Shown here piece after piece: positions 40,401 to 52,600 of a stretch of 64,000 nt of DNA. The number at the start of each line of letters is the position of its first letter. The stretch's first letter is position 1. Both the position numbers and the translations under genes were made by a program. Under the pieces are notes generated by a model. That model made no database searches, had not been told where the DNA came from, and was given only the letters and a program-made list of their open reading frames with translations. The stretch comes from Mermis nigrescens (Eukaryota > Nematoda > Enoplea > Mermithida > Mermithidae), in assembly GCA_036768485.1 (NCBI GenBank), contig JAVLUZ010000142.1:15038407-15102406 (forward strand). The letters run 5' to 3'.

Positions 40401-41773
40401 GTAACCTGAAAAAAGGCCAATGCTATCGAACTCTTGATAAAATTCAGAAAAAAATTATTGATTTTTATATACATAAATGTGATATGATAACGGAAATATC
40501 GGAAAAAATAAATTTTTTCAAAAATATGAACATGTAAGGTCAACTTACTAATTCACGCCGCAAACCACGCACTTCACATAACATTTTGTGGGTGGTTTTT
40601 AGGTTTAGGGAAAATTCATCGTGGAAAATTCATCGTGAGAAAATTCATCGTGTGAAAATTCATCGTGTGAAAATTCATCGTGGTGTAAAATTCATCGTGG
40701 GGTAAATTCATCGTGGGGTAAAATAATCGTAGAAAAATTCATCTTGAAGAAAGTTAAAATTAATTCATCCTGAGAAATTTGTAACGGACATATGGTCTTA
40801 TAAAGTACATTAACAAAAACACAGTGTTCTGCATTTCCCTTAATTACTTGAAATTTTTCTACTGAGTTAACAAGAAATTATCCTGACAAGTTAAGCCTGG
40901 GGTATAGTTGCTCGAGCTTAATTTGCAGTCAGTTTTTTTGGACGGTTTTTTCAACCAGCCCCTTAAATGCTGTACATGTATAAATACTCAGGGGCTTTCC
41001 TACTCCTAACCTTTTCTGTAACGGCAATTTAAGACAGCTCAAAAACGCGTTTATGGATTATATGTCAAAGAAAAGGAATGATGACATGACAGCGACTAGA
41101 TGTCAAGAAAAAACACTAATGAAAGAACCTAGAAGTTAAAATTATGATCTAATCCATCATATTGCTTGAAAATACGTAACGACCTGAGTGAATTGAATCG
41201 TATTGAAGAAAGTATCAATTTAACACAATGAAAGTATCAATTTATCACAATGAAAGTATCAATTTATCACAATTTTCCTACGATGAATTTTACCCCACGA
41301 TGAATTTTACCTGATGATGAATTTTCCCGCGATGAATTTTACCCCACGATGAATTTTCTCACGATGAATTTTCCACAATGAATTTTCCTAAGATGATTTT
41401 TCTACGATGAATTTTTCGGACACCGGTTTTTTTAGTTCCCATGGCTTTTTTACCTCCCAAATCGAATTTGTTGCTTTTTTATTTTTTACTTTGATCGATT
41501 TTTTCTCCAAGATCAAAGGGATCTATGACATCAACTAAGTGGCGAAAGATGGAGCATTGACGGGAGATTGCTCTGTTTATATAAGTTTCTAGACTGGCGT
41601 GCTTGCACAATTAATATATGCAAAAAACATGAAAAGTGGTTTTTTAAGAGGCCATGACTATACATAATCTGGGGATGAGTTTAGGGAGAAGGGTTTCACT
41701 CCTCGCGAAAATTTTTTCACCTCCCCCGAGAATTAGCGATTTTTCGAAAGTTCCCACAACATTTCTAAAACTT

Positions 41774-41855
<82 letters not shown>

Positions 41856-43582
41856 TGATCGTACGGGGACCCCGACCCCGAAAAACCCCGGCCTAAACCC
41901 CGACCCCCGACCGGGGGCATGATTTTTCGAGTCGGGGTTGAACCTTTTTTCGGGGGTGAAATATAGCATTTTATTTGTTGGTACATCGAAGAATTGTATA
42001 AATAGCAAATAAATTCGGAACAAGGACGATTCATTCACTAGCAAAATTAATATGTTAAACTCGACACTCGCGATATTTCATGAAAAGTACGCCTGGTCGC
42101 CTTGTTGTTAAGACGTACATACATGTTCGCATATTTTCCATTATGAAGTGCGCCGAAATTACTGCGGAATCACAGGCGTAGCCGGGAGGGGAATGGAGGC
42201 ACATGCCCCCAGAATTTTTCAGAAATTATGTTGATTTTTCTGGCGCAATGTGTCCAGAACATTGAGTTTAAAAAGGCATAAACGTCAAAATTTTCCGGCG
42301 CTTCGCGCCGTGTCATTATTATTTATTGTTATACAGATCTAAATGAATTTAAGAGCTTGAATCTGTTAAAATAATCCAGCACTCCGCAGCACTTTAGTGA
42401 TTTAATGCACTATTAGTTCATTGAATGAAACTGCACATGCTTGTTGAACATAGTAGTAAAAGTGCGAAAATGTTTGCGTACCAATTTATCTATCCTCTGC
42501 TTTGTTTATCTTTCTTTACAAGGACACATAATTCTATTTTAAATGAAAGGAAAGGCCAACTTTTCTTGTGTTTTTGCGCATTTTCTGTTTTCTGAACTAG
42601 TTAATAAGAAGGCCACAAATGGGCCTGAAAATGGTAAGAACGAAATTCTCATTGATACATCTTTCAATGACTTATTGGTTGCGACCCGTTGCTGCGCTAC
42701 ATACTTAGCAGAGGTCGAAAAACGCATTTCAGCTCAGAAGTTTTGTGCAGTGTAGGTGTTCATGAATTTCAAGTTATTTTGGACTTAATTCAGAATCGAG
42801 ATTTTGCCAATTTGCGAAAATTTTAACTTTACTTATTAAAAATAGAGTGCTTTTTTACAAAATTTTCGGGGGTTTTGCTCTGGACCTCGCTGGTGGCGCT
42901 TGAGCGCGTCACCCCAGACCCCCAGCCGTACAATCTCGTTCTACATGTTGAAAGAGATTTTTAAGGAGGACAGAAAAGGTAAAAGGATTAGGAATTTTAA
43001 AAAATTTTCGGCGCCGCAATTAGTTTATCTGTTCTGTATGATTTAAGCGGTATAAATTGAGTTTAAAGAGTAAAAACGTCAAAATTTTCCTGCGCTTAGC
43101 ACCGCCGATTATTGTCTAGGGCGGTGAAATATGATTGAATTTCTTGATGCTTTGCGCCACTTATGATTTCCGAACTGTTTATCAATAAAAAGGCGTAAAT
43201 TCTACATGAAAACTGTAAAAATTTCGGAAATTTTCGGCGCTTCGCGCCATTGGCTCCTCTACAATCAGTGCGCCATAGAAAACCGTTATGAAAAAACTGT
43301 GGAAGAATACGAGAAAGCGAGAGCGATTAGTGATTAAGATTGAAAGTAATGCTAAATTGCTAAAACCATGCTTGAACTTGGAATGAAAATAAAATGTTGA
43401 ACATAACCAGCTTTATTAGTATGCTCTACAAACAAGTGAAGGTATCGTTTATATCCTTTTCAAATTGGTATGTAATCATGCAATGTTAATTGTTAATCTT
43501 CAACCCCGACCCCGACCCCGAAAACCGGGGTTTCTCATCCCCGACCCCGACCGGGGGTGTAAATCTGACCCCATACGATCAC

Positions 43583-43650
<68 letters not shown>

Positions 43651-46600
43651 CTTAAAAGTACCAATTTTTCGGCGCTCGCGGCCATTTATACTCATGTTTT
43701 GACCATACATGATCTTGGGATGGGGTTTTGGAGGAGGGGGATTTTCACCCCTTTCTGAAAAATTATCACTCTCCCCAGAATTGGAAATTTTTTGAAGGTT
43801 CGCAAAAATTATATAAAAATTTGTTGAAAAGATGCTTTTTTTAAAGTGTTCTCAGCTATCTAATTGCTCAAAAAGCCAAATTTTCAGCGCTTCGCGCCAA
43901 TTATACTCATATTTTGACTATATTTTGTTCAATCTGTTCCAAATTTTTTTTGATTTTTCCGAAATTTTTCCAATGTTTTTATGCTCTAGAAAGATAGAGC
44001 ATCGTCAGAAACGCTGAAAAACGATTTTTTTGACGCGTTACGCTTTTTTTGCATTCGGCAAAGGTTTTTTCCGATGTACATACAAAGACTTTTAGGGACC
44101 ACCTTTGTACATGTACAAAGATTTTTGGGAAAACAAAAACTGCAAAAAAGGTTTAAATTCATGAAACTTTTTCGGCGCTTCGCGCCTAAATGAGTAATTG
44201 TGTGTTCTATATATCTTTATAATGTCCAAAATCGCATTTTGAAAGGAAAAATACCAAATTTTTCGGCGTTTCGCGCCGCTGTGAGACGATTATTAGTGAG
44301 TTTTGCCCTGAGAAACCCAGAAATTAGCTAAAACAAACTACCAAAGATCGAATAACTCTATTTTTGCTACACTAAAATCGCTACTGTATCATATTATACT
44401 ACCCGAAAATTTGTGAGTACAAAATGTACAAAGACTTTTAGGAACTATCTTTGTACATGTACAAACGGATGTTGTACGAAAAAAAACACCTACCATTTTT
44501 GGACCCAAAAAAGGTACTTCATACTTTCAGTCCACTCCCCACAATTACCATGCTGTGCATGTATGGTTTTCACTGTATTTTGTTCAATTCGTTCGACTTT
44601 TCTGATTTTTTTCAATATTTTATTGATTTTATGCTCTAGAAAGATTAAGCATCGTCAGAAATGATAAAAACGGTGTTTTTGACGCGTATCTACCATTTTT
44701 GGGCCCAAAAAGGGCACTTTATAATTCTCCCCCCAGAATTCTCATGCTATGCATGTATGGTGCAGGACGATGCGAAAAGCCCGAAAAACATTTTTTTGGG
44801 ATTCCCCCAGGCTCGCATCCAGGGAGAAAAAAGGGCATGTGCTTCCTCCGAAATGAAATTAATTTGAGTACGATTTCTTTCTTCAATCCCCTTCGCTTTT
44901 TAGCGGAAGGTCGCAAAATTTTCAGCGCTTCGCGCCGGATTTTTAATTATAAAAAACGTCTAGTCCCATGCGCGGATTCAAACAATCCATTTTTAGTCTT
45001 CGTACAACCAAAGCGTATTTTGTATCTGTCTTCTGTTCTTCACAAGTTTTATGCAGAAAATCAGATTTCTTCAAGATGCGAGCGCCAAAACAATTTTTAG
45101 GCGGTGATTATGAATTTGCTGATCAACTCTGATCATTTTCGGATGATTTCAGAGCCGTGATTCAGCTAATCTTGTAAAAATTTTCACGTTTACGACTTAA
45201 AATTGAAGTGCTTTTCACAAAATTTTTCTGGGCTATGCCTCGAACCCTAGGGGTGTGACGGGTACTTGGACCCGGACCCGAGGTTGCCGAAAACTTTAGA
45301 CAAGACCCGAGATTATCCAAAATTATGGACCCGGATCCGACCTCAAGAAATATCGGGTCCAAGTCCAAGCTGCAATTTTCCAAAATCCGCAATTTTCGTA
45401 ATAATTCATATAAAATGTGCTGTTTCAAGCGTTCTGAGCATTCAGCTACTTCGAGAGTGTCGAATTTTTCAGCGCTTGGCGCCACATAATCATTTTTGAT
45501 TATTTTTTCAATTTATCCTGATTTTTTGTTGATTTTTCGGAATGTTTTTGTTTTTACGTTCTACAAAGATAAAGCATCGTCAGAAAGACTAAAAATTAAT
45601 GTTTCGAGGCGTATCCACCTTTTTTGAGCCAAAAATATAATTTTTCGATTTCACTGCCAAATTTCTCGTGCTATGCATGTCTGCACAGAACATCAAGATT
45701 TTGAGCTTAAAAAGACAAAAAAAGCCAAACTTCTTTTTGTGATTTGCCACCATACATGATCTACAGCAGTTTCTCACCCCCCACAGGAAGTTTTTCAACC
45801 CCCTCCCAGAAATCGCAAGTTTTCATAACTTTCAATAAAATTCCTTAAAATTAGTAGAAAAGGTGCCTTTTCAAGCGTCTTTAGCTCTCTATTTGCTTGA
45901 AGGCGTCAAATTTTCAGCGCTTAGCGCCATATACTCATGTTTTAACTGAAATGTGTTCAATTTATTCGACTTTTTCAACTTTTTCCGAAATTTTTTTTGT
46001 ATTTATGCTCTAGAACGATAGAGCATCGTCAGAAACGCCGAAAAACGATGTTTTTGATTCGTACCCAATATTTTCAGGCCAAAAAGAAGCACTTTGACAC
46101 CCCACCTGCCAGAATTCGCCTGCTGTGCATGTCTGTTTACGAGATATAATTGCTGTTTTGCTTATCCTCAGAAAGCTACAAAATTGATTTTAAAGCGAGA
46201 ATAATGTGAAAGATTTGGACGCTTCGCGCCAGATTTTTATAGTATGTACATTTTTTGCATTTGTGTCCTCGAAAAGGCTACAAAATTGAGTTAAAAATGT
46301 AAAAAATGACAGAGAATCTTGCCGAATCACTCAATTTTTAACATGCTTTATCATCAAATAAAGAAGTGATCCAAAAAGCAAAATATATCAAAAAGGTTTC
46401 GCCATGTAAAGTCGCACACGAACGCATTAAATAAATTTTCTCAATTTTGGCGATTCTACCTGAAATATTACCCTGGGTGAATACTGGGCTGCATTTCACA
46501 ATAAAGTGGAACTCGTGCATTCAATTAATTCTATTATAGTAATATATACACTGATATACGTAAAGCTTTTGGTATCATGTCACATGCTATACATTAGACT

Positions 46601-49600
46601 CGGACCCGGAACGATCGGGTCCAGCTTTTGGACCCGAACCCGACTTTCTTGAAATCGTGGACCCGGACCCGAGGTTACCTAGAATTTTAGACACGTACCC
46701 GAGTTTTTGGAAAAAGTGGACCCGGTACACCTACGGCAAACCCCGCTAAAGGTCGCTTGAGCGCGCCACCCCAGATTCCCCAGCCCTAAAGAGATGGTTT
46801 CCATTGGATTCTCACCGTATTTAAGGTATCCGGGTAGCAAGATTTGCAAACTGAAATTAATCCTTTGTTGCCCCTTATATTTTCAAAAAATTTTGGGTAC
46901 TTTTGTGCCTGGTGCACACCTACCTTTTGTGTCTGCGGTCACTTAGCTTGCAGCAAACTCGAATAGTAGCGCATGTTCGCAGATTTTATAGCTTTTGCAT
47001 GCGCTGGTTCCATTTATGACATTTTTAAAGCACAATCTTCAACACATAAGTGAGTAAATTACCTTAATTGTGATAAAAGCGAGTCGGGGGACTTTTACTG
47101 AGCGGGGTTACCAATGTCTTAGGCATAGGCTTAGTTATGTGCATTCACATTGATGCCAGCGCATGGGCTAAGCCTGAGATGAATGGAGCAAAAATTGCTC
47201 CAATCGCTTCGCTCACTCCGCAATTTTTGCTCCATTTATGCCTTAGGCTTAGCCCATGTCTGGTATCAATGTGAATCCGCAAGCAAGAGCGAAGCGAGCG
47301 GAGCAATATGAATGCAAATTACTAAGCCTAAGCCTACCGCATTAGTGAGTCAGAATAATTCTATTTTCCTTGTTAATTCGTTGAAAACATAACAAATCGC
47401 TGCAAACAATCTCGAAATGAACTGGTGTCGTCGAGTAGTTAAGAAGTCGGATTTCAAATCCAGAGGTTCACAGTTCGAGTCAAACATACTGCGACTTTCT
47501 GTTCTTTCATCTTGAGAAGCCTGACGTACTCCCGTAGTCAAAAACTTCGATTCACGTAGAATCAACATTCACACACAAAGGGTAGGTGTGCAACAGGCAC
47601 AGTAATACCGGTGTGCACCAGGCACGTAATACCGGTGTGCACCAGGCACAGTAATACCCACCCACACCTGGGCGTGGAGGGTTTGGGGTATGCACCCCCA
47701 GAAACCAAAATACCCCTCCCCCAGAAATCAAAATACCCCCCCCCCCCATTTTTGAAAATTTTTTTCGTTTTTTTCGCAATTTTTTGATGCCAATGGATAG
47801 TGCTTGATGAGAAACGTCGAAAAATGGTGTTTTTATTGCCATACCACCATTTTAAAGGCCATTTTTTGACCTTCAAAAATCTTGCACCCCCAGAATTTTC
47901 TTGCTGCCCACGTAGGTATAGTAATTCGCATAAAGCAAACATAAATATCGGAAATACAATTTGAATCATCTATTAGAAAAATTGGCAACCTCTGGAGCGG
48001 ATAAAAAACCCAAAACCCAATGATTTTTCGCACCCAAAAAACCCACAAAAAAACCGAGATTCAAAAAACTCAGCCTTGATAACCCTGATTTTTTCCCTAA
48101 AAAGTAAAAAGTGGAAAAAGGGAAGAATCGTCCCAGATTTTATTTCAGAGGAACAATGTGTCCCATATCCCCTGATACAAGCCCGCTATTGTATCTCGTG
48201 TTTAATTTCCCGAATATTATTATGATACACCCAACTAACTTGCGAGCGGCCTACGGACAGCGAACGGAAAATGTTTTGAGCTGAGCAGAGCATTGTATTA
48301 CCACAGTAATAAGTGTTATCTTATGACTCTAGCTTTGAAACACATACTGGTCTCCACCTGCTCATGTAAGTAAACTAAAGTTCAATTGTAGTCTGTTTCA
48401 TACACGTTGTCATAAGTATCATCGTCAATAATGTCTGGCGATAGATAAGTCCGCCACGGCTCAAATCGAAAATCAAATCAATGCGATGTCACGATGTCAT
48501 CACAATCTGTAAGTTTATTGTCAGTGATAGTTCAGGTGTGCCCAAACTTGTTCTAAGCGGATTAATATTCTACTAAAGTAATAAGACTCTTTGCCAAAAG
48601 ATACACTGCACGTTCTTTTGACAAAAAATGAGAAATTCGGCACATTGATGCATCTACTTTTGATTGATAAGTATGACTGGAAAAATAAATACAAAAAATC
48701 TTCAAAATTTCATCGGCTTCTAGAACGGAAATGGGACGTTTTGACGACGTCGGTTTACGCCGTTTTACGCCCTTTTGGCGCTGCCGTTTTGGCGAAGGCC
48801 GTTTTGGAGACGGCTGTTTTGGCGGCTGAAGCATATTGTATTCTGTTCCATTCCAGGCGATAGGTATGTACCTATTTTATACATACCTACTGTATGCAGT
48901 GGCGTCCATACACAGTTAGATTAGGCAGAGCATGAGAACTCATGAGGTGAGACAGGGTGACCTTGAGTTTGGAGGGGGTGACAGCTAAAATAAAAACATC
49001 TCATAAAATGGTCCATCTGTGCTAAAATTTTGGAAGTAAGACAGATTTTTGCTACGCATATAATCTGTTTCGCACGATTGTGACAGGATTACTGTGACTA
49101 TGTCATAATACGTAAGTCTACATATATCTCGCGATCTAATTGTTCAATTGCGCTCTGTTCGGAAAAATGGTCGAAATATGCCGAGTACACTTTTCAATAA
49201 TTTGGATTAGAGAGTTATGGAACAATTTTGATTAAATAATTACGACCTTACATATGTACATACATGGGCAGCACCAAAATTCTCGGAAGTGCAGATTTTG
49301 CAAAGGTTAAAAAATTGTCTTTGATGGCAAAAAACCGCCATTTTTCAATGTTTCTCGTCGATCACTATCCATTGGCATCAAAAAAATTTTAAAAAATTTC
49401 AAAAATTGAATTCTATGGGGTATTTTGATTTCTGGGGGTATTCGGCCTTCTGGGGGAATGCATACCCCCAATCCTTCCCCCGCCCACGTGTGATTACGAG
49501 TAAATAATTAAGAGTGGACTAATTAAATAATTAGGATTATTTAATGAAATAATGAAGATCAATTAATTTGGGTTTAAGTAATGTGTGATTAATTAATTGA

Positions 49601-52600
49601 TTTTGATTAATAAATGAATTAAGCTTTACTACTTGATTGTTTAATTAGGAAGTTGATCAATAATTAATTAATTAATTTTGATTATAAAATTGACAGTAAT
49701 TCATTAAGAGTTGGTTAACTAAGAGTTTATTTAATTAATTTATTTATAGAGACTTGATTAATCATGAGTTTATTTAATTATGCAATGTTTTATTTCATTT
49801 TGATTAATCAATTCAGAGTCAGAATAAGCAAGATTTTTTCGAATTTTCCTGATTAGAATATAAAAAGAGTTCATTTAAAATAATTTTCAAAAATTGATTC
49901 GAAATTAATTGAAATTAATTAAAAATTATATAATCTAAAAAATCCGAAATTTGGATGCAAGTGGACAATTGGTTCGCGAGATATTTCTTTACGTGTTATA
50001 ACATAGCTACAGTAATCCGACTGCATTCTTGAAAGAAAGATCACATGCTTTGCATGGAGTGGCGGATCCAGGATTTTCCTAAGGGGGGAACCCTGACTTG
50101 GACGGAAAAATTAGCCGTTTTAATCCGAAAATCGCTAAAAATCGCTTTAAAATCCTTAATTTTGCGCACTATTTTGGGCCAATGGGGGAGGGCAGCCGCC
50201 CCCCCCCCGCCCCACCCTAAATCCGCCCCTGTTTGCATGCAAATATCTGTCCTACATCCAAAATTTCAGCTCAATCAATTAACTGGTTCATAAGATGTTT
50301 TGATTTTGTTCTATCCACAGTCACCCCCAATTCAGGGACACCTTGTCTCACCTTAAGCACTTTTATGCCCAACCTCGTCATAGTCCCATTGCTATATATT
50401 TACACTAATGCATATCGTATATACATACATACCTATGTTTGAAATACAACATACTACAATATGCTTCCGTCGCCAAAACGGCGTCGGCCAAACGTCCTAG
50501 ACCGAGGACACCTCCTTTCCATTGAAGGTTGTCCTCACTAAAATGGCCATTTTTAAGATTAACTTAACAATCACTGCACGGATTTCAATGAAACAGTGTG
50601 TTTTTGGAAAACAATTGTACTAATAGCTTATGACTAAAGTATGCTATGCTCCAAAAAACGCACTTATCTTGTATGGTCCCCACGGCATACAGATTCTGTT
50701 TTCTATTTCGAAAAGTAGCAAAATGGCTAGATATTTTTGTGCTCTAAACTTTAAATGATTTTGTTTTTCCTGTTTCTTTAGTTCGTCCTGCGATTTTAAC
50801 TTAATTTTTTTCCAATATGGCTGCCCCCATAGGGTATGCATTTAACTTGCGCTGTTTCATATTTTTCAATGTTTAAGTATATGTATTTTAAAAATCCCAA
50901 AAAACACTCTTGATTGATATCCTATTTGCCTGATTTAATAAATTATTCAAGTTTTTCAATATGGCCGCCAGGAACGCTGTCATACTGTAACTTTTGATGT
51001 CTTCAGCTAATATTTTGTGAATTTTTAATGCATTTCAATTTTTTCAGTAAATAGCTAGAAAACTTACTATTCTTCCTAATGAGCTAAGTCTCATGTTCTG
51101 AATCCTTATATGTATGTAGTTCTTTTAGGAAAGTTCAAAAACCTCAAAATTATTCATTGTACAATGAAAACGGCGTGACTGGACAGTATGGAAGCTTCCA
51201 CTGGCCAGTGCCTGGGGCGGAACCAGTCATGCATGGGGTTTGTGGATCTAGGCCCCAGAATGGAAAATTGGGAAATTTCTGGGAAAAATGAGGCAAAATG
51301 AAGGCCAAAAATGAATGAAAATTGAAAATTTTCTCTAAAAGTGGCGTGAACTGACCAAAAACTGTGTGATAAAGTACCAGTTTTTGACGTCATTTTGGCA
51401 CAAAAATGCTAAATTTCTGACCCCCTCCAGACCGGCCGCCCCCTCCCTCAGATCGGCCAAGCTGTGCATCTACATATGCATGATTGTCACCATAGATGCA
51501 CAGCATAGCATCTATTTTTCGATAGGCAGCAAGTCTAGGGAGGGGTCAAAAATTTAACTTTTTTGGGCCAAAATGACCTCGGGCTCTATTAAAGGCTTTA
51601 TTTATATACACATGTTCCTGGTCAATAAAGGCACTTTTGAAGCAAATTTTCAATTGCATTCATTTTTGGCCTTCATTTTGCCTCATTTTCCCAGAAAACT
51701 TTTATTTTCCCCATTCTAAGGGTCTAGGCCTCCAAGCCCCCCGTGCACATCTGGTTTATCACTCGTCAATATGCTTTCACGTGTACTATAAAGCTTGATT
51801 TGATTTTCAGTAAGTATCTTTCTGGTGTGATCGGTTCGAAGTTGATTTCCATTTAGAGTGCTTGCTGCCTTCCGTTTTACGAATGAATGACACTAAAGTA
51901 GGTACCTACTGGATTACCTTTATGCATGTACTTAGGTGGTACCTATTTGCCATGTCATTTTTCTCCGTCTTAACGGTAAACTGAAAAAAACTTACAAACA
52001 GTATAAAAGCTTGACAGGAATCTCGGATGTGGAAGGAAACTCAGAGTCTGTTTGGTTTCGGCCACACATGGACGTGGGGGTTTGTACCCCCGAAAATTCG
52101 GTTGACCCCCAATAATCGATAGACCCCAGAATTGAATTTTGGGTATGTTTTCTGGGTTTTTTGCCAGTTCTACACCACCAGACCCCGCCACAATTCGGTC
52201 GCTGCCCGTCTATGGTTTCGGCCCTTTATTTAGCATAGATTCTATTGTGCTTAAGTAGTATACCGTGTGTCCCTAGGACGCATGTGTTATAACAAAGCGT
52301 GTGTTATAGCATAGGCGGAGGGGGCGTGGCTAGCGCCCTGCCAGGGAGCAATGCTGTAGCATAGGCTGTGCTATAGCGTAGGGAGGGGTCGGGCGTGCCC
52401 GGACCTGCCCGGGAAGGGGGCCGCGTTCATCCCAGGGGTCCAGGACCAGGGGAGGGGGAAATTTCTGGTGGGGGGGAAATTTCCACGGGGGAAATTTCCT
52501 GGGGGAAAATTGAAATAAATCAAGAACCAGCAGTCGGATTGGGCTGAAATTTTAGAGGTAGGATGAACGCCTTATTAGCAAACTATTACAAAAATTTTGA

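Larger units (their letters stand above)
41650..43700 (+). repeat. RepA copy split by (AT)n and a 1.7-kb element
   Basis: The left part 41650-41775 has TACATAATCTGGGGATGAG and CACCTCCCCCGAGAATTAGC. The right part 43648-43700 has TGCTTAAAAGTACC, a broken GC hairpin (GGCGCTCGCGGCC) and TACTCATGTTTTGACC. Together they make a RepA 5' half. Confidence 0.65.
45250..46732. mobile_element. Element with GGACCCGGACCCGA-type inverted ends
   Basis: Left end 45250-45375 and right end 46597-46732 carry several degenerate 35-40-bp modules with GGACCCGGACCCGAGGTT and (A)ATTTTAGAC. The extreme ends GTGTGACGGGTAC and GTGTACCGGGTCC (inverse) are partly alike. It splits a RepD-like copy and contains RepA pieces. 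No coding capacity. Confidence 0.5.

Noticed and set aside
40608..41420. CRISPR-like array
   Set aside because: Units are about 14 bp with 1-4 bp gaps, occur as inverted pairs, and the genome is eukaryotic. There are no spacers.
41654..43758. Reading frames of repeating Tyr-Ile
   Set aside because: They are translations of the (TA)n tracts.
48562..48863. Lys/Arg/Pro-rich 90-residue frames on both strands
   Set aside because: Produced by the GCCGTTTTGGCG minisatellite; no splice or start support.
52300..52500. CpG-island promoter
   Set aside because: GC-rich but made of short repeats, next to an assembly gap, with no transcript evidence or downstream exon.
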